A stretch of DNA of 64,000 nucleotides from Pokkaliibacter sp. MBI-7 (GCF_029846635.1 NZ_JARVTG010000001.1:1704501-1768500), one strand, 5' to 3'; positions 8,305 through 17,562 are shown, counted from the stretch's first letter. Made by a program: numbers and translations. The notes: generated by a model not told the origin, from the letters alone.

Positions 8305-9477
8305 CTAAGCCTGCACCTGCTCCCACTGCCGTGATGTCAGAGAGCGTTCCATGGCATCAATGATCTGCTCGTTGGCCAGACCAAACTCGAAGTCAGGGAA
8401 ACAGGCAGTGGTGCCGGCAATACCGCTGATCAGGTCATGCACTTCAATCACTTTGACATCGAAGTAGCCCAGACCACCACCGGCGAAGTCAAAGCCAAAG
8501 AAGCCGGCAAACTGCGGCACCTGTGAACCAGCCAGAATGGTCTTGAAGCCACGGTCAGGCTTGGGATCGTTGAAGCGGGAGATCTTCAGCTCGTTGAAGC
8601 GCTCACCGTCCATGATGATGGTGCCTTCGGTGCCAGACACTTCCCAGTACACACCAAACACCTTGCCCGCCGCGATACGCGAGGCTTCGATGGTGCCTCC
8701 CGCGCCGCTGGCAAAGCGCACCAGACACTGGATCTGGTCTTCATTTTCCACTTCGGCCTGCTGTGCTCCCTGTTCAGCCCTGGCGCCATAGCCTGAGCCC
8801 CCCTGAGGAATCGGCCGCTGACTGAAATAGGTCTGTGCCTGGGCTGTCACTTCACTGATGTCACCCATCAGATACTGGCCCACACTGATCACGTGGGAGC
8901 CCAGATCCCCCAGCGCGCCGGTACCGGCATCGCGGCGTGAGCAACGCCAGCTCCACGGCAGGTCAGGATCATTGAAAAAGCCCTGATCGAACCAGGCGCG
9001 GAAGCGGGTCGGCGTACCGATATCACCACGGTCAATCAGCTGTTTGGCCAGCATCGCTGCCGGTGTCTTGATATTGTTGAAAGCAACGAAGGTCTTCACC
9101 CCCTTGCGGCGAGCCGCTGCGGCCATCCGCTGCGCATCCTCCAGCGTCACCGCCAGTGGCTTCTCGCAGTACACATGCTTGCCGGCCTCAATAGCCGCCA
9201 GTGCCATTTCACAATGCAGATGGTTGGGCGAGGTGATGTCGATCACATCGACATTCGGGTCATTGACCAGCTGACGCCAGTCCCCATAGGACTTGCTGAA
9301 CCCCAGACGCTGGGCCGCCGCTGCCGCCAGTTCGTCGCTGGCATCGGCCAGAGCATAAAGCTCAGGCACCATCGGCAGATTGGGATAGAGCATACGGGCA
9401 CGACGAAAGGCATCGGCATGGGCCTGCCCCATAAAGCCGGAGCCGATCAGACCGACCCTGAGAGTGGGTTTGGACAT
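8305..9477 (-). CDS. Gfo/Idh/MocA family oxidoreductase
   Basis: A 390-residue dehydrogenase, paralogue of the one at 5359. It has GLIGSGFMGQAHA (9-21), an EKP motif (HVYCEKPLAV), and GALGDLGSHVISVGQYL carrying the probable catalytic Asp/His. The length (390) and the insertion rich in Gln/Gly/Ala around QGGSGYGARAEQGAQ resemble sugar/inositol dehydrogenases of the IolW/IolX-like type, but exact substrate cannot be read. GAGGAATTTTCC precedes the ATG. It lies 74 bp downstream of the iolE-like gene on the same strand and ends at a good terminator, so the two are likely co-transcribed from the promoter facing the LacI gene. Confidence 0.88.
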   Translation of the reverse strand: MSKPTLRVGLIGSGFMGQAHADAFRRARMLYPNLPMVPELYALADASDELAAAAAQRLGFSKSYGDWRQLVNDPNVDVIDITSPNHLHCEMALAAIEAGKHVYCEKPLAVTLEDAQRMAAAARRKGVKTFVAFNNIKTPAAMLAKQLIDRGDIGTPTRFRAWFDQGFFNDPDLPWSWRCSRRDAGTGALGDLGSHVISVGQYLMGDISEVTAQAQTYFSQRPIPQGGSGYGARAEQGAQQAEVENEDQIQCLVRFASGAGGTIEASRIAAGKVFGVYWEVSGTEGTIIMDGERFNELKISRFNDPKPDRGFKTILAGSQVPQFAGFFGFDFAGGGLGYFDVKVIEVHDLISGIAGTTACFPDFEFGLANEQIIDAMERSLTSRQWEQVQA

Positions 9478-9551
9478 GGAAAATTCCTCGTTCTTGTTGT
9501 TGGCTGAAGGAAGAAGGTGGCTGACTGAATAGCATGGCGCGGGCGCCCGCC

Positions 9552-10445
9552 TCAGCCGCCAAACACCTCACGAATAAAGGCTCGGGCACGGCTGACGGTG
9601 GGCAGTGGCGGTGCCAGCTGCGGGTCCTGTTCGGCTTCCACCACCAGCCAGCCGCAGTAGGCGGTGGTGCGCACGAAATCAGCCAGCGCGGAGAAGTCGA
9701 TACAGCCATCACCGGGCACGGTGAACATGCCTTGCCGTACCCCCTCGTTGAAACTCAGATCCTGCCTGCGCACAGCGGCCATGATGTCCGCACGCACATC
9801 CTTCAGATGGATGTGCACAATGCGCTGCCCATAGCGTTGCAGCAGCTGACGGTAGTCAAATCCCGCGGCCTGAGCGTGACCGGTATCCAGCAGCAGTCCC
9901 ACTTCCGGACGGGTCTGATCGAACAGGGCACAGACCTCATCGGCGGTTTCCGCCACCATCATCAGGTGATGGTGGTAGGCCAGCTGCAGCCCATACGCCT
10001 CGATCAGCCAGGCAGAGAAACGGCTCAGGCGGCGGGCGTAGGCGGTCATTTCCGCCTGACTCAGGGTCAGGCGACAGGTCATCGGCGCATCCAGAGGCGC
10101 ATCGGCCACCATCCTGCCGCACTCGCCATACACCATGACCTTGCTGCCCATGGCCCTGAGCAGGCGGGCGTGGTCTGCCACTGATGCCATTTCCTCTTCG
10201 ACACTGCGCTCAGCCAGAAAGCCCGAGTACCAGCCGGATGCCAGCTGCAGCTGGAAGGGCTGCAGGATGGGCTTGAGCAGCCCGGCCTGACGAGGGAACT
10301 TTCGCCCCAGTTCCACGCCGGCATAGCCTGCTCCGGCCGCTTCGCTGAGGCAGGTTTCCAGCGGCGTATCCGCACCCAGATCGTGCAGTACATCGTTGAC
10401 CCAGGACAGCGGGCTGACCGCGACCTGAAACAGGGGCTTGCTCAT
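9552..10445 (-). CDS. iolE: Myo-inosose-2 dehydratase-like (IolE family)
   Basis: A 297-residue TIM-barrel protein of the AP-endonuclease-2/xylose-isomerase superfamily. Supporting segments are VAVSPLSWVNDVL, LLLDTGHAQAAGFD, IVHIHLKDVR and MFTVPGDGCIDFSALADF, with metal ligands expected in the LDTGH Asp/His, the HIHLKD His and the later VVEAEQDP Glu. The HLKDVR and GDGxIDF segments are typical of IolE, which dehydrates scyllo-inosose in inositol breakdown. GAGGAC lies nine bases before the ATG. The rest of the pathway (iolBCD) is not in the window. A related sugar epimerase function cannot be excluded. Confidence 0.8.
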   Translation of the reverse strand: MSKPLFQVAVSPLSWVNDVLHDLGADTPLETCLSEAAGAGYAGVELGRKFPRQAGLLKPILQPFQLQLASGWYSGFLAERSVEEEMASVADHARLLRAMGSKVMVYGECGRMVADAPLDAPMTCRLTLSQAEMTAYARRLSRFSAWLIEAYGLQLAYHHHLMMVAETADEVCALFDQTRPEVGLLLDTGHAQAAGFDYRQLLQRYGQRIVHIHLKDVRADIMAAVRRQDLSFNEGVRQGMFTVPGDGCIDFSALADFVRTTAYCGWLVVEAEQDPQLAPPLPTVSRARAFIREVFGG

Positions 10446-10485
10446 TTGTTGTTGTCCTCACCACAGAGCTGTTGACCTCGATGGC

Positions 10486-10543
10486 TTCAATCTATTGAAT
10501 CAATTCCATCACCTCAAACGGCTTTTTGATGGTTTTCAATCAA
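10486..10543. promoter_or_regulatory. Two candidate LacI-type operators
   Basis: Two palindromes sit in the 137-bp divergent promoter region: TTCAAT-CT-ATTGAA (10486-10499, perfect) and TTGAT-N8-ATCAA (10526-10543), the latter containing a TTTTCAATCAA segment that echoes the first. LacI-family repressors bind such AT-flanked palindromes. Position between iolE and lacI-type genes makes them the natural operator pair. Binding is inferred. Confidence 0.5.
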
Positions 10544-10582
10544 ACAAGATAACCGTGGCGCCACACTGCAAAGGACGGTCAG

Positions 10583-11599
10583 ATGACGGGAAAGAAAGCA
10601 AAACTCAGCGATGTGGCCAGAGCCGCCGGGGTCAGCTCAGCGACGGTGGACCGGGTGCTGAACAAACGCGGTGGCGTACACCCGGACAAAGAAAAGCAGG
10701 TGCTGGAGTGGGCGCGCAAACTGCAGCTGGACCGCAATCTGGAGCGCCGTCCCAGCCGTATCCTTCGCCTCGGGGTGATCATGCAGGCGCCTGCCAACCC
10801 TTTTTATCGCTCGCTGCAGCAGGCCTTTGTGCGCTGTAACAGCCTGTATGGCGGCCTGAACATTCAGGTTCAGCTGCATTACTTTGAGGTGACGGCGATC
10901 AAACACACGGCAGCACTGATGCACAGGGTGGCCGAACGCAGTGACGCTTTGATCGTCATCGTCCCCGACCATCCGCTGAGCAATCAGGCCCTGCAGGAAG
11001 TGGCCAGCCGCATGCCTGTCATCACCATGGTGTCAGACCTGCCGCTGGCCAGTCGGCTGGCATACATCGGTATCGATAACCGCGCCGCCGGGCGCACTGC
11101 CGGTGAGCTGATGGGACGCTATGTGGGTGCGCAGCCCTGCAATATCGTAGTGGTCTCCGGCATGCACAGCTTTATCGGCCAGGGTGAACGGGAAATGGGC
11201 TTTCGTGCCGTACTGGCGGAGCGCTATCCCCACTGCCACCTGCTGGCGGTGGTGGAGACCCGTGAGCAGCCGGAAAAGGCCGGACAGCTGGTACGCCAGT
11301 TATTGCGCCAGCATGGCAGGCTGGCCGGTATCTACAATCTGTCCACCGGCGACCAGAGCATTGCCGATGCGCTGCTGGCCTACGCCCAGCAGCAGGAGAC
11401 GGTATTTATTACCCATGAACTGACCGAAGAGCGCCGCGCCCTGCTGCGCGACGGTGTGATCGATATCGTGCTTGATCAGAACCCGGAGCTGGAGGCCATG
11501 ACGGCGGTGAAATACCTGGCCCAGCATTTCGGTCGCATTGAAGCAGAGGCCATCACTACTCTGACACCGGTATCCGTGCATACCCGCGAGAACAGCTGA
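10583..11599 (+). CDS. LacI-family regulator with sugar-binding domain
   Basis: A 338-residue regulator. The N-terminal helix-turn-helix (KLSDVARAAGVSSATVDRVL, residues 7-26) and hinge are followed by a periplasmic-binding-protein-like domain (LGVIMQAPANPFY from about 63; YIGIDNRAAGRTAGELM; IYNLSTGDQSIADALL). The domain resembles ribose/inositol-binding proteins more than lactose-type ones. The ATG is preceded by AAAGGACGG. Its divergence from the iolE-like gene, with palindromes in between, suggests it represses that operon until an inositol-type inducer binds. Confidence 0.88.
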   Translation: MTGKKAKLSDVARAAGVSSATVDRVLNKRGGVHPDKEKQVLEWARKLQLDRNLERRPSRILRLGVIMQAPANPFYRSLQQAFVRCNSLYGGLNIQVQLHYFEVTAIKHTAALMHRVAERSDALIVIVPDHPLSNQALQEVASRMPVITMVSDLPLASRLAYIGIDNRAAGRTAGELMGRYVGAQPCNIVVVSGMHSFIGQGEREMGFRAVLAERYPHCHLLAVVETREQPEKAGQLVRQLLRQHGRLAGIYNLSTGDQSIADALLAYAQQQETVFITHELTEERRALLRDGVIDIVLDQNPELEAMTAVKYLAQHFGRIEAEAITTLTPVSVHTRENS

Positions 11600-11650
11600 T
11601 AGCAGCAGGATAATTAGCAGTCGTACGAATGGATCGGTAGATGGGTCGAT

Positions 11651-11683
11651 AAAACAAAAAAGGCGTGGGAAGTCGCCACGCCT
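11651..11683 (-). terminator. Rho-independent terminator of the TRAP-uspA operon
   Basis: On the minus strand AGGCGTGG pairs with CCACGCCT around a 7-nt loop and is followed by TTTTTTGTTTT, 64 bp after the uspA stop. Confidence 0.9.
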
Positions 11684-11747
11684 GAAACGGTTAATCAGGA
11701 AAAAGTATGGCTGAGGAACAGCCCGGCGCTGTGCCGGGAGCATACCG

Positions 11748-12170
11748 CTAGCGCAGCACCATCACCGAGCAGGCCGAATGACGGACAATCTTGGAGGCGT
11801 TTGAGCCGATCAGATAGGTCACCGCGCCGGGACGGGAAGCAGGCAGCACGATCAGATCCTCATCCCGTTTGCGCGCTTCGTACAGGACGGTGTCATACAC
11901 CACCCCTTCCCGCACCAGCGTATAGCCACACTGGCTTTCCTGCAGATACTGCTGTTGCAGCTCACGCAGGGTGGCCTTCATCTGCTGGCGCATCTCTTCC
12001 AGCTTTTCATCACTGACATACGACATCATCGCCGGATGCACCGTCACCGAGTTAACGCTGATCAGGCTGATCCTGCCATCGGGGTTAAGCAGACGCAGGG
12101 CGGTGTCAAATACCCGTGGCAGCGCGTCCTGATTATCCAGATCCAGCGGCAGCAGAATATGTTTGTACAT
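11748..12170 (-). CDS. Universal stress protein UspA family
   Basis: A 140-residue UspA domain: MYKHILLPLDLDNQD at the start, a VREGVVYDTVLYEA segment, and the ATP-loop region GSNASKIVRHSACSVMVL at the end (G-x2-GSxx-like IGSNASK). I start at 12170, where AAGGAGAAAGCAC precedes ATG, not at an upstream in-frame ATG. It is the last gene of dctP-dctQ-dctM-uspA. The same order is known from teaABCD of Halomonas, where the UspA protein TeaD binds ATP and tunes uptake, so this protein may likewise regulate the transporter. That role is inferred. Confidence 0.88.
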   Translation of the reverse strand: MYKHILLPLDLDNQDALPRVFDTALRLLNPDGRISLISVNSVTVHPAMMSYVSDEKLEEMRQQMKATLRELQQQYLQESQCGYTLVREGVVYDTVLYEARKRDEDLIVLPASRPGAVTYLIGSNASKIVRHSACSVMVLR

Positions 12171-12254
12171 GTGCTTTCTCCTTGAGAAGCCAGCCCGTTC
12201 ACGAGAGAGCAACGGGCCGGCTGCAGACCTGTGAGATGGGGAGGCAGAGACGGG

Positions 12255-13580
12255 CTAACCCGCTCCCATCAGTTTGTTGGGCAACCACAACACCAGGTCA
12301 GGGAAGACGATACAGATGATCAGCACCAGCAGTTTGATCAGCACGAACGGGGTGATGGAACGGTAAATATCCATCATGGTCACGCCGGGCGGCGCGATGC
12401 CCTTGAGATAGAACAGAGCAAAACCGTAGGGCGGTGTCTGAATGGCAATCTCGATGTTGAGAATCATCAGGATGCCGAACCAGATCGGGTCATAACCGAG
12501 GCTGACGGCAATCGGGGTAAAGATCGGTGCGCACATCAGCACGATGATGAACTCATCAATGATAAAGCCCAGCAACAGCATCACGCCCTGCATCAGCAGA
12601 ATCACACCCCATGGCGGCAGGCCCAGATCGGCGGTGAACTGCGCCACCAGACTCTGCACTCCCATCAGCAGGTGGAAGTTACTGAACACCGAGGCGCCCA
12701 TGATGATCCACATGGCCACCGCCACCAGCAGAGCGGTTTCCACACCGGCCAGACGCAGGGTGGTGAGTTTGAAACGTTTGTAGATACCGGCCAGGATCAG
12801 CGCACCGATAACACCAATGGCACCGGATTCGGTCGGCGTGGCAATCCCGCCCATGATAGAGCCGAGTACCAGAATGATCAGCAGCAGGGCCAGACCGCCG
12901 TCACGGATGGTCTTGAAGCGCTGCAAACCAGTCAGCGGCTGCTCAGGTTCTTCATCCAGCGGTGCCCGCTTGGGGTCCAGCTTGCAGGAAATCACGATGT
13001 AGGTGATGAACAGCACGATGGCCAGAATCGCCGGCACAATGGCGGCGATAAACAGCCGGCCCACCGAGTTCTGTGTCACCGCACTGAACATGATCATCGG
13101 TACGCTGGGCGGAATCAGAATACCCAGACCGCCACCGGCCATGATGACGCCCAGTGCCAGACGCTTGTCGTAGCCACGATCCAGCATCGGTTTCAGGGCG
13201 ATACTGCCGGAGGTCATGATACCGGCACCGATGATGCCCACCATGGCGCCGATCAGTGAGCAGACGATGATGACGCTGATGGCCAGCGAACCACGCACCC
13301 GGCCAATCAGCATCTGGCTGGCATTGAACATGGCCTCGCCGATACCGGAACGGGTCAGCAGCTGGCCCATATAGATGTACAGCGGGATCGACAGCAGGAT
13401 AAAGCTGAACAGGTTATCTTCGATGGTGGTCGGCACCACGTTAAACACCGCATCGCCCCAGGTGAAATAGCCCACCAGCATGGCAATGCCACCCAGTGCC
13501 AGCCCCACCTGAGCGCCCATGGCGAATGCCGCCAGAATACAGGCAAACAGGATACCGGTAAGGAGTCCGATACTGATCAT
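12255..13580 (-). CDS. dctM: TRAP transporter large permease (DctM)
   Basis: A 441-residue membrane protein with roughly a dozen helices and family segments AFAMGAQVGLALGGIAMLVG, PLYIYMGQLLTRSG, GAMVGIIGAGIMTSG and ILIPPSVPMIMFSAVT. DctM forms the sodium-coupled transport channel of tripartite ATP-independent periplasmic systems. It overlaps the preceding dctQ gene by four bases (ATGA), so the membrane subunits are translationally coupled. Confidence 0.95.
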   Translation of the reverse strand: MISIGLLTGILFACILAAFAMGAQVGLALGGIAMLVGYFTWGDAVFNVVPTTIEDNLFSFILLSIPLYIYMGQLLTRSGIGEAMFNASQMLIGRVRGSLAISVIIVCSLIGAMVGIIGAGIMTSGSIALKPMLDRGYDKRLALGVIMAGGGLGILIPPSVPMIMFSAVTQNSVGRLFIAAIVPAILAIVLFITYIVISCKLDPKRAPLDEEPEQPLTGLQRFKTIRDGGLALLLIILVLGSIMGGIATPTESGAIGVIGALILAGIYKRFKLTTLRLAGVETALLVAVAMWIIMGASVFSNFHLLMGVQSLVAQFTADLGLPPWGVILLMQGVMLLLGFIIDEFIIVLMCAPIFTPIAVSLGYDPIWFGILMILNIEIAIQTPPYGFALFYLKGIAPPGVTMMDIYRSITPFVLIKLLVLIICIVFPDLVLWLPNKLMGAG

Positions 13581-14152
13581 GCGCCCTTACCTCCTTCACT
13601 GGCCGCATCAGCGGCGTCGTCCAGTGCATATTTGTCGAGCAGTGGCTTGCCGGTGAACAGCTGCCACAGGTTCTGCAGAAAATCGGCGCTCAGCTGCAAC
13701 AGGAACAGTGCCGAGGCCACATCGATCATGATCCAGAAATGGATCATCGAGGGTGCCCATTCACTCTGGCGGCGATAGTCGAATTCGATGGCTTCTTCCG
13801 CCTTACCAAAGGCCAGCTGGAAGATGATGACCAGAAAGAAACCGCCCAGCAGGTAAGACAGCAGGTTGAACAGGTTCTTCCAGCGCTGCGATACGCTCAG
13901 GTAGAGAATATCGACGTTGATATGGGCTTTGCGCTGCTGGGCAAAGGCACCGCAGAGGGCACCGATATAGCCGAAGATAAACAGCGAGACGTCATAAGCC
14001 CAGATAGTGGGATGGTTGAAGATATAACGGGCAACCACCTCGAAGGCCACAACAAAGGCCAGCAGAGGGACGGCCAGGGAAGTCAGGCGGCCAACCCAGA
14101 CCACCAGGGCTTCCACCCCCAGACACCAGTTACGAAGCAAGGAATACAGCAT
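13577..14152 (-). CDS. dctQ: TRAP transporter small permease (DctQ)
   Basis: A 191-residue protein with four hydrophobic segments and the family stretch EVVARYIFNHPTIWAYDVSL followed by GAFAQQRKAHINVDI, typical of DctQ. It partners DctM in the membrane. I start at the ATG at 14152 (GGAG ten bases upstream); the longer frame to 14272 has no membrane or family features. Transcription probably comes through from dctP past an intergenic hairpin. Confidence 0.9.
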   Translation of the reverse strand: MLYSLLRNWCLGVEALVVWVGRLTSLAVPLLAFVVAFEVVARYIFNHPTIWAYDVSLFIFGYIGALCGAFAQQRKAHINVDILYLSVSQRWKNLFNLLSYLLGGFFLVIIFQLAFGKAEEAIEFDYRRQSEWAPSMIHFWIMIDVASALFLLQLSADFLQNLWQLFTGKPLLDKYALDDAADAASEGGKGA

Positions 14153-14380
14153 GGCGGGTAGGCTCCATCGGCAACTAACCACGTCCGAAACACGTGCACG
14201 CCGCAGCGTTCGTGAGTACAGGCAGCACGTTTGAAAGGGTTTCGGAGTTTTAACAGTGCCGTCCTGTGCCAATGACGGACGGCACCACGATCCGCCGTTT
14301 TGCCTGTCCTGCCACTGCGGAGGCGGACAGACGAAGAACGGTGAAGTCGGGTGCAGACAGCCATCGGTACAACGGCGAAA

Positions 14381-14404
14381 CGCCCTTCACCTTGATGAAG
14401 GGCG
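14381..14404 (-). terminator. Intra-operon hairpin between dctP and dctQ
   Basis: CGCCCTTCA / TGAAGGGCG (9 bp, 6-nt loop) begins 15 bp after the dctP stop and lacks a T tract. Such hairpins commonly protect the receptor mRNA or attenuate read-through, giving more binding protein than permease. Confidence 0.6.
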
Positions 14405-14418
14405 GTGTGTGGCGCGGC

Positions 14419-15447
14419 TTATTTGGCCGCGTCGGTGCCTTCCATGATCTTGATCAGCTCAGCACTGACCTTGTCGCCCTGAGCGTATTCAGCCCAGACC
14501 TTCTCGGCAGCGGCGTGCCAGGCAGCCTTGTCAGCATCAGAAGGCTCGGGGCTCCACTGCAGACCTTTGGCTTCCATTTCGCTGACGGCCTTGTTCACCC
14601 ATACAGAGGACTTGTCCAGCTGTTCCTCTGCGTGACGGGCACCGGCTGTCTTGACGATGGCCTGCAGATCAGCCGGCAGGCTGTCCCAGACTTTCTTGTT
14701 GACGATGATGGGCATCGCCTGAGCACCGGCGACGGGCAGACGGTACATGTACTTGGCCACTTCAACGTGGTTGCCATCGCGGTGGTCGATCAGGTTGGAA
14801 CCGACGGCACCGTCGATAACGCCCGTGGCCAGCGAGGTGTAGATCTCGTTCCATGACAGGGCAACAGGAGAGGCGCCCAGCTCACGGAAGAACTTGCCGT
14901 AAGCACCGGGAGCACGGATTTTCATACCCTTGAAGTCTTCAACCGAGTTGACGGGCTTCTTGGTGATCACATACACCGCAGGCTGGAAGTAGGCTTCAAC
15001 CCACTCTACGCCCTGCTGGTTGTAGGCCTTCTGCAGTACAGGTTCCCAGCCTTGTTCATGGAACAGGGCGCTCAGTTTGGTGGCATCAGCGGTGGTACCG
15101 GGCAGGCCGATTTCCACTACGCCGAAGGGAATTTCACCGGCATGAGAGGGCTGGAAAATCGCGCCCATCTGCACCAGACCTGATTTCACCGCACCCAGTA
15201 CACCGCTCTCACCCACGCCTTCACCTGCGTACAGCATCTGGATCTTGATGCGGCCGTTGGACATGGCTTCGATGTTCTTGGCGAAGTTCTCATAGACCTC
15301 ACCGTAGGCAGTGCCACGGGAGTAGAGGTTGCTGAAGCGCCAGTTGTAAGTCTGCTCCGCCATGGCTTGCAGCGAGGTTACCCCTGCAGTCACGGTCAGC
15401 ACGGAGGCGATCAGTGTTTTGCGCGTTTTTTGCCAGAAAGCTTTCAT
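14419..15447 (-). CDS. dctP: TRAP transporter substrate-binding protein (DctP)
   Basis: A 342-residue periplasmic receptor with a signal peptide ending near AMAEQ (residue 31). Family marks include NGRIKIQMLYAGEGVG, VEDFKGMKIRAPGAYG, with the conserved Arg of KIRAPG expected to bind a substrate carboxylate, and EIYTSLATGVIDGAVGS. The ligand is probably a small organic acid, but which one cannot be told; the operon order is like the ectoine system, yet this protein is not obviously TeaA-like. GGGGA lies upstream of the ATG. Confidence 0.92.
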   Translation of the reverse strand: MKAFWQKTRKTLIASVLTVTAGVTSLQAMAEQTYNWRFSNLYSRGTAYGEVYENFAKNIEAMSNGRIKIQMLYAGEGVGESGVLGAVKSGLVQMGAIFQPSHAGEIPFGVVEIGLPGTTADATKLSALFHEQGWEPVLQKAYNQQGVEWVEAYFQPAVYVITKKPVNSVEDFKGMKIRAPGAYGKFFRELGASPVALSWNEIYTSLATGVIDGAVGSNLIDHRDGNHVEVAKYMYRLPVAGAQAMPIIVNKKVWDSLPADLQAIVKTAGARHAEEQLDKSSVWVNKAVSEMEAKGLQWSPEPSDADKAAWHAAAEKVWAEYAQGDKVSAELIKIMEGTDAAK

Positions 15448-15918
15448 AAATCAGAATCCCCAAAGTTTTAACTGCATTGCTATGCCGCTGCGTGGCGGCC
15501 GCTTGTTTTTTATTTAGTGCATTGCGATGGGTTACTGACGCCTTGAGCAGGGCGTGGCGTTCAACAACCTGGGGCGGGAGTCTGCATGAGGCAAAAGCGT
15601 GGATAAATATGAAACATTCCATGTTTAAGTTAAACGACATAAACCTTTAAGCAACGACATGCACCAATACGATGCGAAACAAGACGACAGAAATGCTCAG
15701 AAATTGCGCATTTATAGGACAATGCGGCGGCTAGCGCAGGGCTGCAGCGCCCGTGGCGTCTGTGTTCAGATAGTGATCAGGCCAGCCGTCCGGCTAGCGC
15801 TGATCACTGTTGCAGAGTCAAAAAACAGGCGGGATTCACTGGCCTTTTTTACAATTCCAGCCAGATTTACTAACTACTACTTTGGTGGGAATAATCTGTA
15901 CGCCTTTGGTCGTGGCCG
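15448..15918. promoter_or_regulatory. dctP upstream region with a palindrome and a hairpin
   Basis: About 470 bp with no supportable gene. It holds the dctP promoter. AAACAT-TCC-ATGTTT at 15612-15626 is a perfect 6-3-6 palindrome and a candidate operator. A second structure, AGTGATCAG...CTGATCACT at 15772-15808 with an inner AGCC/GGCT stem, lies closer to cydC and may act as a weak terminator for the cydDC transcript. No regulator gene is adjacent to the TRAP operon, so the operator's protein is unknown. Confidence 0.45.
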
Positions 15919-17562
15919 TCAGCGCACGGTTTTGCAGGTAAACGCGCTGCGCCCGACCTCCACCAGCAGCTGTCCGCTACGCATCAGCTGCCGGTCATGG
16001 GTGTTGGCGATCACCAGTTTGCCTGCCCAGCGCTGTGCCAGACGTGCGAAGATGCGCTCGGCCAGCGCGGTATCCATCCCTGCGGCAGGCTCATCCAGCA
16101 GCATGATGTCAGCATCCTGCAGCAGCAGCCGCGCCAGGCCGATGCGTTTGGTTTCACCGCCAGACGGCTGCCATTCACCATCGCCCAGCCAGGTATCCAG
16201 CCCCTGCGGCAGCGACTGTGTCCAGTAGTCCAGCTCGACCAGATGCAGCACGGCCATGATGGCCTCATCGCTGTGATCATGATGCAGGCACAGATTGTCG
16301 CGCAGACTGGCCCGCAGGATGTCGATGCGCTGCGGCATCAACGCCGGCTGGCGGCCACTGGCGGAACGAATCCGGACAACACCGCTGGTAGCCTGCAACT
16401 GCCCGGCGAGCAGGGCAATCAGGGTACTTTTCCCACTGCCGCTGGCACCACAGACCCAGTACCAGCCGGGAGCAGTGAAGCTCACCTCCAGCTGCTGGAA
16501 TACCGGCTGCGGCTGTGAGGGATAGCCGTAGCTGAGCTGTTGCAACTGAATCAGCCCTTCGCCGGCAGTCAACTGACGCAGGTCTGTACCGGTCTGTGCC
16601 GACTGCAGCGCTTCCAGTCGCAGTAACGCGGCCAGCCCCAGTCGCAGCGAGGCCAGAATCGGGCTGGCGCCGATCAGCACTTCGCCACAGCCCAGAGTCA
16701 GTAACAGCCACATAAACACATCAGCACCGGCCACAATGCCCTGCTGATAAGCCACAACAGCCTGCCAGAACACAACAACGGCCAGCAGCGTCAGGCAGCT
16801 CTGTGCCAGCAGGATGCTGCACTGCTGGCGGTTGACGGTGGCAATCTCCTGCTGATCTCCGGCCTGTGCCTGCAGTGTCATCTGCTCACCACTGTGCTCC
16901 AGCTGCTGGTGCAGGCTCAGGGTACGCATGCTGCTGAGCACTGAACTGGCAAACTGCCATTGTGCTACCCGCAACTGGTGTAACTGATTTTGTGGCTGCA
17001 GCACCTGACGGGTGTAAAGCCAGGGCATCACCACCACAGCCAGCACCAGCAGTGGCAGCGCCCATGGCAGTGCCTGCGGCAGCAGCAGCGCCAGACTGAT
17101 GACCAGCCCTGCGGTGGTGGCCAGCACTACCACCGCCGGCAGCAGCGCCGACACATAGATGGACTCAATGTGCTGAATATCCTGCAGCAGGCGGCTGGCC
17201 GACTCGTGGCGGTTCATCTGCACTTCCTGCCAGTGACGGCGTGCCAGCAAGCGGAACAGGTCAGCCCGCAGCCGGGAGATCACCCGGAAGGTCGCCTCGT
17301 GACTGGTATAACGCTCGCCATAACGCCCCAGGGTACGGGTAATGGAAAAGCCCCGCACCATGGCGCCGGGGGTAAAAAAGTTAAATTCGATAGCCGATAC
17401 CGCCGTCAGCCCGGCCAGTGCAGCGGCACTGATAAACCAGCCCGAAACGGCCAGCAGAGCGATCCCGGCAATGGCAGTGATCACCGCCAGCAGTACGCCC
17501 AGCAGCGCCATACCCTTGTGCTGCCAGAGAAGAGCGAAATAGTGCTTTTGCAGGGGCGTCAT
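15919..17562 (-). CDS. cydC: Thiol ABC exporter subunit CydC
   Basis: A 547-residue fused ABC half-transporter. Six helices occupy about 15-300; the ATPase domain has Walker A CGASGSGKST (371-380), signature PSGGE (466-470) and Walker B MLLDE (487-491). CydDC exports glutathione and cysteine to the periplasm and is needed for cytochrome bd assembly. The gene start shares one base with the cydD stop (TGATG), coupling both. The N terminus (RGFSITRTLGRYGERYTSHEATF) is typical of CydC. cydAB is not in the window. The proper signature LSGGQ is altered to PSGGE, as often in this subunit. Confidence 0.93.
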   Translation of the reverse strand: MTPLQKHYFALLWQHKGMALLGVLLAVITAIAGIALLAVSGWFISAAALAGLTAVSAIEFNFFTPGAMVRGFSITRTLGRYGERYTSHEATFRVISRLRADLFRLLARRHWQEVQMNRHESASRLLQDIQHIESIYVSALLPAVVVLATTAGLVISLALLLPQALPWALPLLVLAVVVMPWLYTRQVLQPQNQLHQLRVAQWQFASSVLSSMRTLSLHQQLEHSGEQMTLQAQAGDQQEIATVNRQQCSILLAQSCLTLLAVVVFWQAVVAYQQGIVAGADVFMWLLLTLGCGEVLIGASPILASLRLGLAALLRLEALQSAQTGTDLRQLTAGEGLIQLQQLSYGYPSQPQPVFQQLEVSFTAPGWYWVCGASGSGKSTLIALLAGQLQATSGVVRIRSASGRQPALMPQRIDILRASLRDNLCLHHDHSDEAIMAVLHLVELDYWTQSLPQGLDTWLGDGEWQPSGGETKRIGLARLLLQDADIMLLDEPAAGMDTALAERIFARLAQRWAGKLVIANTHDRQLMRSGQLLVEVGRSAFTCKTVR

